From the NCBI RefSeq assembly GCF_024637875.1, contig NZ_CP102451.1:62001-126000 (forward strand): DNA of 64,000 nt, in the 5' to 3' direction. Made by a program: the position numbers and the translations under genes. The notes beneath the pieces are model-generated. The model saw nothing but the letters and a program-made list of their open reading frames with translations. It was not told the origin of the DNA and ran no database searches. The first letter of the stretch is position 1; each line of letters begins with the position of its first letter. The DNA comes from Vagococcus luciliae (lineage in GTDB: Bacteria > Bacillota > Bacilli > Lactobacillales > Vagococcaceae). Shown one piece after another: positions 7,010 through 14,613 of the stretch.

Positions 7010-8681
7010 TATCTGCCTTCTTCCCTTCCACTGTTTCAAAATGATTCATTGCGAATACGTGTGCGTTTATCAATGCAACTATTGGATCAATTTTATTTGA
7101 GTTCTTAGATTTATTAATTTGAATGCCGTTATTATCTTCTTTGATAATCGCATTGTTTACTGCATGAGTTAATATTGTATTTTTAGGATGAATAATCTTT
7201 TTATCATATAATTGTTCTCTAAATGACCGCGTAGGGACGTTTAAAGTTAAAATACCTTGTCTTACTTCTATCATTGGATAGTTGGCTTTTTCTGCCTTAG
7301 ATATAAGGCTATTAGCATTGTAAGGGTCATAACATATGCCCAAACACTCTAAGTCATTCATCTCAATCAAATCCTTTATAAACTCAAAGACTTGGTCGTA
7401 ATCAACAATCCCACTCTCTAATTGAGTGATAGAACATTCGCCAACCTTTTCAAGTTCACGATATGGCAATCCGTCCCGATTTTCCTTATCTTGCAAACCG
7501 TATTTTGTAGCCACAAATGAATGAGAATCACAATATAATCTGCCATCATCTAGTGGTACAATCCACGATATACTAGTTAAATCATCTGTTTTAGATAAAT
7601 CGACTCCGATATAAACCTGTTTACCTGTTATATCTACTGGCTCAACTTTTGCAATATCCCAATCTTCCCCAGCGATATAACTATCCTCGCTTGCTTGTTG
7701 CCACATATTGAAGTTCTTTACGAGTACCGCATTGAGATTATGTTGTTTAATCCCCAACTCAACATCATCTTGTATAGCTGGAAGCATTGTTGACTTGATT
7801 TCTTCACTTTCAAATATTGGATTGGCTTTAATCCACATATCTTGGTCGTGTATTTCTTCTTTATCATCAAGTTCCCATATAGCGATAAAATATCTATCGG
7901 CTTCTTCCTTGCCTTCTAATACATCCGACAAGAATTTATATTCGTCATACATTGGAACATTCATATCTAACCCTGCCGTAGATACAACGGCAAGAAGTCC
8001 ATTCTTTTGATTACTCATACCACTTTTAAGAACGTTATAAACTTTTCTAGTTTTTGCTTCATGCCACTCATCAAGAATCGCCGTAGTAGCTCCAAAACCA
8101 TCTAATGTACTTGTTTCAGAAGCCAACGCCATTGCAAATGAATCACTTTCTAAATCAGTAATTTGAGCATTTAATATTTTTAATCGTTGTCGCATATACT
8201 TAGATTTCTTGGCAACACTTTTTAAGCCATTAGACATCATGTTATAACCTAACTTAGCTTGTTTTAAGGCATTAGAAACAAATAGGACTTGTCTGCCTTG
8301 TGCTGGCTCCGTTTCCATTAACAAGGAGTTAGAAGCCATACTACTAACTAAATAGGTTTTACCATTTTTTCTACTCATTGAAATAAACGCTCGATTAAAT
8401 CGCCTATTCCCTGTTTTCTTTTCTCGCCATCCGTCTAACTCGGATATTATCCATTGTTGAAACGACAGCATTTTTATTGGATTGCCGTCCGTTCCTGGTA
8501 ACAGTTCAACAAATTTCAAAGAACGATTAGCACGCTCGACATCAAAGTAATAAGGAAAATCATCCGACTTACTTCGTTCTAAATCTTTAACAAAACGCTC
8601 CACTGCCAACTTAATTTTTTTACCAGCCACAATCTCACCATTCAAAACTTTATTGGCATACTCTAAAGCGTAATTAACCAT
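6975..8681 (-). CDS. terL: Terminase large subunit
   Basis: The packaging motor and nuclease that cuts the satellite DNA and drives it into the prohead. Its 568 residues fit the HK97/P27-associated Terminase_1 family. SFQQWIISELDGW near residue 75 precedes a Walker A-like MSRKNGKTYL near 107. A Walker B ILDEWHEAK lies near 208, the STAGLD coupling motif near 235, and the RNase H-fold nuclease begins around GVDLSKTDDLT near 360. The start overlaps the terS end. Having its own large terminase separates this island from classical PICIs, which mostly redirect helper terminase with only a small subunit. Confidence 0.95.
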   Translation of the reverse strand: MVNYALEYANKVLNGEIVAGKKIKLAVERFVKDLERSKSDDFPYYFDVERANRSLKFVELLPGTDGNPIKMLSFQQWIISELDGWREKKTGNRRFNRAFISMSRKNGKTYLVSSMASNSLLMETEPAQGRQVLFVSNALKQAKLGYNMMSNGLKSVAKKSKYMRQRLKILNAQITDLESDSFAMALASETSTLDGFGATTAILDEWHEAKTRKVYNVLKSGMSNQKNGLLAVVSTAGLDMNVPMYDEYKFLSDVLEGKEEADRYFIAIWELDDKEEIHDQDMWIKANPIFESEEIKSTMLPAIQDDVELGIKQHNLNAVLVKNFNMWQQASEDSYIAGEDWDIAKVEPVDITGKQVYIGVDLSKTDDLTSISWIVPLDDGRLYCDSHSFVATKYGLQDKENRDGLPYRELEKVGECSITQLESGIVDYDQVFEFIKDLIEMNDLECLGICYDPYNANSLISKAEKANYPMIEVRQGILTLNVPTRSFREQLYDKKIIHPKNTILTHAVNNAIIKEDNNGIQINKSKNSNKIDPIVALINAHVFAMNHFETVEGKKADNEFYTSESFAF

Positions 8682-9150
8682 TCAATAAAACCTCAAATGG
8701 ATCACTCGGCTTTTCATTCTTCGCTTTGTTTAAAGCAAGTTTTGCCCTAGATTCTAATGTCATACCTAAGGCACTAGAAGAAGCCTTTAAGTCTTTCATA
8801 GCTTGTGACTGTACTTTAACCGCTGGATTAGGCTGTTTTTGTCCTGTGTTTTCGTTCGTGATAAACGTGCCGAATTTACGTATCTCACCTTCAGCTGTCT
8901 TAATTCTTGAAAATGCTAAACAATAAGAAATTAATAAGCCAAAATCAGTTTCAGATAAAGGCAAATCTTTTTTCATAACTGGTACTATCCGAAGAAACTC
9001 ACTTTTTGCAGAAGGTGGCAACCAATCGGGGGGCGTACTAACTAATTCTTCATGTTCAAATAATTCTTTCTTAGCGTCCTCACGCTGTGCTTTTTCTTCG
9101 TTTGATAAGTGTGCTTTAGTCCCTTCAAACAATTTAACTGGTTTCGTCAT
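8674..9150 (-). CDS. terS: Terminase small subunit, P27 family
   Basis: DNA-recognition subunit that chooses the packaging site and loads TerL. The 158-residue length, PPDWLPPSAKSEFLRIVP near residue 42, SETDFGLLISYCLAFSR near 68 and the PNPAVKVQSQAMKDLKASSSALGM signature near 110 are typical of P27-like small terminases. The longer reading from 9198 is rejected because AAAGGAG lies just upstream of the ATG at 9150. With the upstream HNH gene, the set suggests cos-type rather than headful packaging (known for HNH-terminase pairs; not visible directly here). Confidence 0.9.
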   Translation of the reverse strand: MTKPVKLFEGTKAHLSNEEKAQREDAKKELFEHEELVSTPPDWLPPSAKSEFLRIVPVMKKDLPLSETDFGLLISYCLAFSRIKTAEGEIRKFGTFITNENTGQKQPNPAVKVQSQAMKDLKASSSALGMTLESRAKLALNKAKNEKPSDPFEVLLNG

Positions 9151-9242
9151 AGCGTTCTCCTTTCCAACAATAAAAAAGAGGACATAACTAATAGTCATAA
9201 TTGACTAATAGCTACATCCTCGGCTTTACCGTTTAGGTGTCT

Positions 9243-9383
9243 TTAACATATTTTATTATCGTTGATTGTTCTAATATTGGTTACTTTACCATTTCTCACT
9301 GTGACGATAACTTCACCATAATTAGGCAACTCAACCAGCTTTTTATTCCCGTTGTTAGTGGGTATTATCATTTTTTCTGTCAT
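9243..9383 (-). CDS. Small protein at the head of the packaging operon
   Basis: A 46-residue protein with a single beta-rich core, YGEVIVTVRNGKVTNI. Short phage proteins of the XtrA/YezD kind have a similar core, but the match is too brief to be sure. The start at 9383 has AGGAG 6 bases upstream; the longer reading from 9437 would run through the promoter. It is the first gene after the promoter at 9399-9427 and precedes terS. A role in late gene control is possible but unproven. Confidence 0.65.
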   Translation of the reverse strand: MTEKMIIPTNNGNKKLVELPNYGEVIVTVRNGKVTNIRTINDNKIC

Positions 9384-9398
9384 AGTTCTCCTACTTTC

Positions 9399-9427
9399 AT
9401 TATAACATAATCGTCTACAAACGTAAA
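9399..9427 (-). promoter_or_regulatory. Promoter of the packaging and head genes
   Basis: TTTACG (9422-9427), 17 bases, TATAAT (9399-9404), minus strand. It overlaps a 16-bp motif (9410-9425) that matches the small-RNA promoter at 13 of 16 positions, including the TACGTTTGTA core. It is well placed to transcribe the 46-residue ORF, terS, terL and all head genes. Confidence 0.75.
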
Positions 9428-9511
9428 CGGTTAGCATTTGTTCATTTTGGCTCTATATAACTCTACAAAAGGCCTTTTTTTGCAAAGTGAGAATGGCTCG
9501 ATGTCACAAAC

Positions 9512-9525
9512 GTTGATATATCAAC
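9512..9525. repeat. Perfect palindrome GTTGATATATCAAC at the HNH gene end
   Basis: A perfect 14-bp inverted repeat overlapping the stop of the HNH gene. A one-mismatch relative (GTTGGTATATCAAC) lies at 16710-16723 beside attR and a half-site at 2295-2306 beside attL. It could be a protein-binding site or part of a packaging site between HNH and terS. Confidence 0.55.
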
Positions 9526-9913
9526 CCCCATGATTTGATGGGTTATTGGCACGATATAGCCTCACTTCATTGGTCTTTGTGTTATGGCAGGCATGACATA
9601 GGCTTTGAAAGTTCGATTCGTCTAGTCGTTTACTAAAATCGTCTTTAATTTCTATGATATGATCCACAACATCAGCTTTTACTATCTTTCCACTTCGTTC
9701 ACATTTCTCACAAATTGGATTTTTATATCTATAAAGTAATGAAGCTTTTCTCCATTGTCTTGATTGGTAAAACTTTATATACTTTTCATCTTTTAACATT
9801 CTATCTTTGTATTGATTAGTTGAATGAACTTTCTCATGTTTCTCACAATACCTAATATCATAATCAACTAACTTAGTACAAGAAGCATGATTACATTGTT
9901 TCTTTGGTTTCAT
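9521..9913 (-). CDS. HNH endonuclease (packaging-associated)
   Basis: A 130-residue HNH nuclease. N-terminal zinc ligands CNHASC and YCEKHE are followed by RQWRKASLLYRYKNPICEKC near residue 52-72. The catalytic core reads VVDHIIEIKDD, then ESNFQSLCHACHNTKTNEV. Genes of this kind next to terminase assist cos cleavage and genome packaging in HK97-like phages and cf-PICIs. It lies two small features upstream of terS. The start follows the 65-codon ORF closely. Confidence 0.88.
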   Translation of the reverse strand: MKPKKQCNHASCTKLVDYDIRYCEKHEKVHSTNQYKDRMLKDEKYIKFYQSRQWRKASLLYRYKNPICEKCERSGKIVKADVVDHIIEIKDDFSKRLDESNFQSLCHACHNTKTNEVRLYRANNPSNHGG

Positions 9914-9917
9914 GATA

Positions 9918-10115
9918 TTAAAACTCTGTTGATGGTTTTATATTATTATCTTCAACATATTCTATAAAGGGACTAACCACGTTTATCTTATGTCCGTCCT
10001 CTAAGGCTATGACATACTTATTATCATTTACTTGTTGGATTGCCTGCACCTTGTTCTTGCCGACTATTATCGTTTCTTTAACATCACCATTGAAATATCT
10101 TAATTCTTTTATCAT
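9918..10115 (-). CDS. Unknown small island protein
   Basis: A 65-residue, beta-rich protein with no family I recognise. It shows IVGKNKVQAIQQVNDNKYVIALEDGHKINV in its middle, like a small SH3-type barrel. AGGAG lies 8 bases before the ATG. It is tightly packed between the coiled-coil ORF (3-base gap) and HNH (4-base gap), so it belongs to the same operon. Confidence 0.65.
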   Translation of the reverse strand: MIKELRYFNGDVKETIIVGKNKVQAIQQVNDNKYVIALEDGHKINVVSPFIEYVEDNNIKPSTEF

Positions 10116-10118
10116 TGT

Positions 10119-10409
10119 TTACTCTCCTTTATTAATTGCTAACTTCATATAGTTTTCAGTTAGTAACTGTAATTCTTTTAATTCTTCTTTACTGCATTTA
10201 TTTAAGTTTCCTAATGTCTTTAACAGATTAGATTGTATCTCACAATTCTTTTTATGAACTGATTGAGCTTGTAACATAACCTTATCAATTTCTTGTAATT
10301 TATCCTGCACCCTGTCTTGTAGGACCTGTAAACAATTTGCCTGTTGTTCTATCATAGTCCCATAATCAAACCCTCTATACTGCTTAGGTATATACATTAG
10401 TTTAAACAT
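10119..10409 (-). CDS. Unknown coiled-coil island protein
   Basis: A 96-residue, mostly helical protein. From about residue 20 to 60 it has heptad-like spacing (QANCLQVLQDRVQDKLQEID then VMLQAQSVHKKNCEIQ). No signal peptide or membrane segment is visible. AGGGGTGG lies 6-8 bases upstream of the ATG. It follows the 58-residue ORF by 12 bases. Function not recognised. Confidence 0.65.
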   Translation of the reverse strand: MFKLMYIPKQYRGFDYGTMIEQQANCLQVLQDRVQDKLQEIDKVMLQAQSVHKKNCEIQSNLLKTLGNLNKCSKEELKELQLLTENYMKLAINKGE

Positions 10410-10421
10410 ATAGCCACCCCT

Positions 10422-10598
10422 TTAATTACTTTTAGTGTCTTTATAAATCAGTGTCCACAATCCATATGTATGTAGTGCTTCGGGTTCCTGGTCCAATGAT
10501 TGTTTGATATCTATCAACTCATAGCCTTGTTCCAAAAACACATTAATTCTATTTTCAACTTCTTTAATTTGCCCAAAGAACATTTTTATTTTTGTCAT
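10422..10598 (-). CDS. Small unknown protein, Cse60-like in outline
   Basis: A 58-residue ORF (MTKIKMFFG..., ending YKDTKSN). The pattern of a short strand, a helix EVENRINVFLEQGYELIDI and a closing WTLIYKD strand recalls the Cse60/small phage protein fold, but this is a weak resemblance. A GAGTGGG sequence precedes the ATG. It is the first gene after the iteron region and heads the operon leading to HNH. Confidence 0.6.
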   Translation of the reverse strand: MTKIKMFFGQIKEVENRINVFLEQGYELIDIKQSLDQEPEALHTYGLWTLIYKDTKSN

Positions 10599-10624
10599 AG
10601 TTGCCCACTCCTAAATTAGTAATT

Positions 10625-10873
10625 CACACGTCATTCACACGATAATCACACGTACGTGTTACCTATCCAAAGCACTGGTATATAAGGGTTTATCATTGTT
10701 GAGTAACACGTTAACACGTCATGTCTGCAAACTTACCTATGTATGTCTAGTCTATAAACTGTCAATACTTTTAGGTAAAAGTACGTGTGACGTGTTACTA
10801 AAACTCTGCAACCCTTGTGGCTCAATGGATTCAGCAATCACACGTACGTGTTACCACCTGTTACTACGTGTTA
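10625..10873. other. Iteron-type replication origin of the island
   Basis: Between the helicase gene and the next ORF lie many CACGT units. The 20-mer AATCACACGTACGTGTTACC occurs twice, identical (10644-10663 and 10836-10855), and holds the palindrome ACACGTACGTGT. TAACACGT repeats in tandem at 10704-10711 and 10712-10719. ACGTGTGA/ACGTGTTA lie at 10783-10797, another ACGTGTTA at 10866-10873 overlaps the helicase stop codon, and CACACG units lie at 10625 and 10636. PICI origins are known to lie beside the rep gene and to consist of iterons flanking AT-rich DNA, as here. Origin function is inferred. Confidence 0.75.
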
Positions 10874-12319
10874 CTTATTAATATTTTTATTTGCATGATT
10901 TTTATTATAGAAACCACGTCTTCTATTTCTATTAGTTAGTTGTTTCTTTTCCCAACCATCTATGTTCTCAATGATTAAAGAAATCTTTTTAGCTTCTGAA
11001 CCCGAACCAATTTTCAACATATCTTCACTATCCTTTTCAAAAACAACTTCTAATATGTCCGCAGTCAATACACTTTCTAAATATATAAGTCTATCTCTCA
11101 TTGCAAAGTGTTTGAGTATATCATCATCAATACCCTTAGGATAGTTCTTATAATATTGTCTTTTATTCCAGGTTCTAGCTTCATCCCAATCTGCTGGGAC
11201 TTCCATATCTAGATACTTAATAATCAAGTCACGTACTGGATCTTCAACCTTAGCTTCTTCCTGGTACTTAGTAGCTATTTCTAAAATCTCGATATCTTCA
11301 TCATGACCTTTGTCAAAATAGATTCGTTGCCCTTGTTCAAACAATACTTTAGCTTCTGCCAACACTTGTAAGAAATAATCATCTGCCATTTTAAAAACAT
11401 TGAGCTTTGGCTTATTCCTACATGGAAGTGGGTAGAAACGTCTTTCCCCTGTTAAATCTTTCAGATACTCACCATCATTAGTGGTTCCGATAAACACACA
11501 ATGTCTAGCCCACTTTACTGTATTTCTTTCATACGGTAAGCGAATATCATCATACCGTCCACTAATAAAGTTTTTAGCTTTTGTGATTTTTGTTTTACCT
11601 AATGAAGCAAGTTCACCCAATTCCAAAATGACATTATTTCTTAGTTGTAAATAGTCGTCTTTGTTTTCCCCTAATGATTCTAGCGTGTCACTAAAATAAT
11701 CATCCGTATATAATAGACTAGGTGCCGTTGATTTCCCTATACCTTGTTTCCCCGACAAGATAGGAACTAACTCAAACTTAATACCTGGCTTATATATCCT
11801 AGCAACTGACCCGACTATCCAACGTTTTGTGACTTCACGAGTATATAAGTTATCATCTACCCCTAATAAATCTATAAAAAACGTTTCAACCCTAGATGTA
11901 TTATCCCATTCTTGCTTTTCTATACGTTGCTTAACTGGATTGAATACATTACGTCTAGCCACGTTTACAACGGCATTGTGGAGCTTTGTACCATCAAAAA
12001 CAACATTGTAGTGTTTTTCTATATAAGACTGTAAGGCGGATTCAAAACTATCTTCCCATTGTCCTGCTTCTCGATTTATCCAGGGAGAATTTTTCAATAA
12101 ATGAATATGTCCGCTAAACTCGTTATATCCAATAGTTCCTTTTAGATTACTATCGTTAGATATAATTAACTCCGCATTGACAATACTTGATTGTTTTATA
12201 TTATCGTCTTTGTTATAACGTAGTTCAGACATCCAGGCTTTTAACTCAATGATTTTTTCAGAACGTTTTTCCGATTCCGGGAAGTCCAACGCTTCATGTA
12301 ATTTATTTTTATGAGCCAT
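10871..12319 (-). CDS. VirE-type P-loop replication helicase/initiator
   Basis: A 482-residue protein of the virulence-associated E family, common as Rep helicase in phages and satellites. Walker A GKQGIGKST lies near residue 190, with a Walker B-like ILELGELASL near 232, and the family hallmarks RNTVKWARHCVFIGTTND and LTGERRFYPL near 265-300. It would unwind and probably recognise the iteron origin at its own 3' end. The start at 12319 is chosen for the GGGGGAAA ribosome site; it overlaps the PrimPol gene by 11 bases, so the two are translationally coupled. Confidence 0.9.
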   Translation of the reverse strand: MAHKNKLHEALDFPESEKRSEKIIELKAWMSELRYNKDDNIKQSSIVNAELIISNDSNLKGTIGYNEFSGHIHLLKNSPWINREAGQWEDSFESALQSYIEKHYNVVFDGTKLHNAVVNVARRNVFNPVKQRIEKQEWDNTSRVETFFIDLLGVDDNLYTREVTKRWIVGSVARIYKPGIKFELVPILSGKQGIGKSTAPSLLYTDDYFSDTLESLGENKDDYLQLRNNVILELGELASLGKTKITKAKNFISGRYDDIRLPYERNTVKWARHCVFIGTTNDGEYLKDLTGERRFYPLPCRNKPKLNVFKMADDYFLQVLAEAKVLFEQGQRIYFDKGHDEDIEILEIATKYQEEAKVEDPVRDLIIKYLDMEVPADWDEARTWNKRQYYKNYPKGIDDDILKHFAMRDRLIYLESVLTADILEVVFEKDSEDMLKIGSGSEAKKISLIIENIDGWEKKQLTNRNRRRGFYNKNHANKNINK

Positions 12320-13148
12320 GTACTTTCCCCCTAACATCCTTTTTAATCATACTTTTAATTATTTTATTCACTTCCTTATCATCAAGTGGAGGACTATTAT
12401 AAGCATTGGCCGTATAAATCAACTCAACCAATGTTTCATTATCGACACCGTGCCATAGTAACCAACCACATAAAGAAGTTAAGTGATCGTTCCGTCCTCC
12501 TTCGCCTGCTCCACTTGTAATCAAATCTAATTTCATAGCTGTATTTGTTTTAGATACTGGTCGATAATTTTCTACTTTTATAGGCTTTCCACCCTGTAAC
12601 AAGTCAATTAACCAACCTGGAGCCATTGCAGTATCATTTAAAGTCTTACCATCTAAAGAAATATACTTTGTTCCATTAGTCATAATTGATGGAGCAATAG
12701 GAATACCATAAGTAATAACATCTATCCCACTTCGTCCGTTGCCTGCTTCATCTACCCCAAATAATTCTTTAAATGCTCCTGTTTCTTGACTAATTTCCAC
12801 ACCATCAGGCAATTTAAAAAAGAAGTGAATACCATTCCCTGGGGTGGCTTCGACATAAGTCGGTGGGAACATATCGTATTTACTCCAAAGTTTCTTACAA
12901 TTTTCAACTCCATCCATTCCTTTATCATGACGATCTAAATCAATCACGATAAAATGATGGTCTTTTAACATTAGTCCCACATTCCTTGATGAATCTTCTT
13001 CCCACCAATTAGAAATTTGGTCTAAATCGTTTGTTGCGTCATTCCATCCATTAGAACCTTGAAGCGGTATCTTAGTACCTGGACTAAGTGGGTAAATGGA
13101 ATATCCTTGTTTTTGTAATTCGATAGCTCTATCGTAATTATTTACCAC
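12309..13148 (-). CDS. Bifunctional primase/polymerase (PrimPol)
   Basis: A 279-residue protein with an archaeo-eukaryotic PrimPol domain (about 5-170) and a primase C-terminal region. Catalytic acidic motif DLDRH lies at 70-74 and the GNGIHFFF motif at 104-111, with SGIDV near 160. The C-terminal GGRNDHLTSLCGWL and the helical DDKEVNKIIKSM match the PriCT pattern. Together with the VirE helicase it forms the island's replication module; in some PICIs both activities are on one protein. Confidence 0.88.
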   Translation of the reverse strand: MVNNYDRAIELQKQGYSIYPLSPGTKIPLQGSNGWNDATNDLDQISNWWEEDSSRNVGLMLKDHHFIVIDLDRHDKGMDGVENCKKLWSKYDMFPPTYVEATPGNGIHFFFKLPDGVEISQETGAFKELFGVDEAGNGRSGIDVITYGIPIAPSIMTNGTKYISLDGKTLNDTAMAPGWLIDLLQGGKPIKVENYRPVSKTNTAMKLDLITSGAGEGGRNDHLTSLCGWLLWHGVDNETLVELIYTANAYNSPPLDDKEVNKIIKSMIKKDVRGKVHGS

Positions 13149-13160
13149 TCAATCACCTTC

Positions 13161-13364
13161 TTAATCTTCAAACTGTGTACTTTCCATTTCTTCGGCATGT
13201 TTTTTAGTTAATAACTTTATAGCATTTACAAGGCTAAAAATTTGATTGATATCATCCGTCGTCATGTCTTTATTTAACTTATAGTCTAAAAACGTTTGTA
13301 AGGCAGACAATGAATGATCTATGTCATTCGCATTGGTTATATTTAAGTCAAAATTATTTTTCAT
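13161..13364 (-). CDS. Unknown small island protein
   Basis: A 67-residue, helical, acidic protein (MKNNFDLNITNANDIDHSL...). A GGAGGT ribosome site lies about 8 bases before the ATG. It overlaps the upstream ORF by 11 bases and precedes PrimPol by 12 bases. No recognisable family. Confidence 0.65.
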   Translation of the reverse strand: MKNNFDLNITNANDIDHSLSALQTFLDYKLNKDMTTDDINQIFSLVNAIKLLTKKHAEEMESTQFED

Positions 13365-13647
13365 TACTTACTACCTCCACTTGTTCATCCGGACAAATAC
13401 CATTAGATATAGTTTCTAATCGCTTAGATACGTCCTCAAGTAGTAGTTCTAGCCTTGTAAGCCCTCCAGTTTGAATGAAATATTTAAAACTAAAATCATC
13501 ACCATTAGAAAAAACACTATTTAACAAATCAATTAAATCTCGACTAGAATCAAGTGTATTTTTTACGCCTATTAATTCATCTGCTTTCTTAAATAAATAA
13601 TCAAACGTTACCTTATTACCGTTAATTGTTATTTTTTTCTCGTTCAT
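13354..13647 (-). CDS. Unknown small island protein
   Basis: A 97-residue, helical protein of unknown function (KKITINGNKVTFDYLFKKAD then LDSSRDLIDLL). AAAGGGG lies about 8 bases upstream of the ATG. It opens the cluster leading into the replication genes, after a non-coding gap with a 10-bp inverted repeat (13701-13733). Confidence 0.65.
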   Translation of the reverse strand: MNEKKITINGNKVTFDYLFKKADELIGVKNTLDSSRDLIDLLNSVFSNGDDFSFKYFIQTGGLTRLELLLEDVSKRLETISNGICPDEQVEVVSNEK

Positions 13648-13700
13648 GTTAAAATCCCCTTTATTTTCAATTGATTGTAAAGTGAAAATACTTTATAATA

Positions 13701-13733
13701 GGGATAAATAAGCTTACTAAATCTATTTATCCC
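13701..13733. repeat. Inverted repeat in an island intergenic gap
   Basis: GGGATAAATA (13701-13710) and TATTTATCCC (13724-13733) form a perfect 10-bp stem with a 13-base loop. No T run follows on the minus strand, so an operator or RNA hairpin is as likely as a terminator. Confidence 0.45.
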
Positions 13734-13741
13734 ATGCTCGC

Positions 13742-13930
13742 TTAAAGATTGCCGTCTTTAGCGTGCTTTTTTTGTATTCTCTTATAACTTGATTCATCAA
13801 ATGCCATTAACCACGTTAAGATAAACACCGTACTAAGTAACATATTTATAACTGTTGGTCCATACTTTCCCATCAATAAACCGATAATAAAAATTGTTAG
13901 TAATAAACCAAATCTTCTTACTCGATACAT
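13742..13930 (-). CDS. Small membrane protein of the island
   Basis: A 62-residue protein with two hydrophobic helices (FGLLLTIFIIGLLMG and VINMLLSTVFILTWLMA) and a charged tail ending KKHAKDGNL. The start at 13930 is supported by AAAGGAGGTGA just upstream; the longer reading from 13948 lacks a ribosome site. No known function. Confidence 0.65.
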   Translation of the reverse strand: MYRVRRFGLLLTIFIIGLLMGKYGPTVINMLLSTVFILTWLMAFDESSYKRIQKKHAKDGNL

Positions 13931-13944
13931 ATACTCACCTCCTT

Positions 13945-14121
13945 TCAATTCAAATAGATGTCCTCTAACCCAATTGAATCTAATAAATCAATAATCTTCT
14001 CTTTATATAGTTCTTGTACATCATCAATCTTTGCTGGCTTACCGTCCACTTTAAAATTCGTTGCTTCTGATAATTCATATAAATCTGTTAATTTTTCTTT
14101 TAAACTATTTAGTTCAATCAT
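13945..14121 (-). CDS. Unknown small helical protein
   Basis: A 58-residue protein (MIELNSLKEKLTDLYELSEAT...) with two predicted helices. GGGAGG lies 9 bases before the ATG at 14121. It follows the HTH gene across a gap that contains one copy of the CATGTGCCC motif. Function unknown. Confidence 0.6.
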   Translation of the reverse strand: MIELNSLKEKLTDLYELSEATNFKVDGKPAKIDDVQELYKEKIIDLLDSIGLEDIYLN

Positions 14122-14130
14122 TATTTGTTC

Positions 14131-14151
14131 CTCCCACATGTGCCCAACATG
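14131..14151 (+). repeat. CTCCCACATGTGCCC motif copy after the HTH gene
   Basis: CTCCCACATGTGCCC here differs by one base from CTCCCGCATGTGCCC at 15456-15470. Part of it doubles as the ribosome site of the next leftward gene, but the conserved block extends beyond that into CATGTGCCC. Confidence 0.5.
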
Positions 14152-14154
14152 TTT

Positions 14155-14433
14155 TTATTTTTGGTGTTCTAAAAGCCACTGTGTTATTGCCGATTTACTA
14201 TATAGAGCCATTCCAGAATCTAATCTTATTTCTGGTGCCCCTTGAGCAATCCAACTTTTAAAAGTGTTTACACTTACGTTAAATGCGTCTGCACAATGTT
14301 TTTGTTTCAAAATATCTTGATCTAGTCCAGCATTACGTTTTGCTTCCTCAATACTTTCTTTAGTTATTTCGTAAATGTAACTTCTTAAAGCGTTTGTTTG
14401 TTCTTCTGATAAAAATACTTGCATTTGTCCCAC
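14155..14433 (-). CDS. AlpA/excisionase-like helix-turn-helix protein
   Basis: A 92-residue protein with a C-terminal MerR/AlpA-like HTH: CADAFNVSVNTFKSWIAQGAP near residue 47-67 followed by the wing and YSKSAITQWLLEHQ. The N-terminal half is helical. It is the first leftward gene, divergent from the repressor, the place where PICIs carry AlpA or Xis-type proteins that switch on island genes or direct excision. A GAGGTGGG ribosome site precedes the ATG. Regulator versus excisionase cannot be decided from sequence. Confidence 0.75.
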   Translation of the reverse strand: MGQMQVFLSEEQTNALRSYIYEITKESIEEAKRNAGLDQDILKQKHCADAFNVSVNTFKSWIAQGAPEIRLDSGMALYSKSAITQWLLEHQK

Positions 14434-14453
14434 CTCTTTTTGTCCATTTTTTT

Positions 14454-14513
14454 AACAACATTTAAGTTGTTGACCTTAATATACACAATTAAAAGAATCA
14501 TTGCAAGTCTTTT
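14454..14513 (-). promoter_or_regulatory. Leftward early promoter with an AACAAC/GTTGTT operator
   Basis: On the minus strand TTGCAA, 18 bases and TATATT lie at about 14478-14507 and read into the HTH gene. An inverted repeat AACAAC-ATTTAA-GTTGTT (14454-14471) lies just downstream of the -10, where a bound repressor would block transcription. The divergent XRE-family protein is the natural candidate to bind it. Confidence 0.55.
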
Positions 14514-14613
14514 TGCTACTTTTTTTTACTATTTTTTTGAAGTTGATAAAAAAAGGTTCAAATTAATGTTTTTTTGTAGTACACTATTGATATAAAAAAA
14601 TGGAGGTTGAAAC

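Noticed and set aside
10625-10873. CRISPR array
   Set aside because: The repeats are short, irregular in spacing and orientation and sit beside a Rep helicase; there is no cas gene anywhere in the window.
10696-10881. 61-codon rightward ORF across the iteron region
   Set aside because: It runs through the repeats, has no ribosome site and is antisense to the replication module; composition reflects the iterons.
13958-14261. Overlapping rightward ORFs opposite the HTH gene
   Set aside because: They lie antisense to genes with clear ribosome sites and have none themselves.
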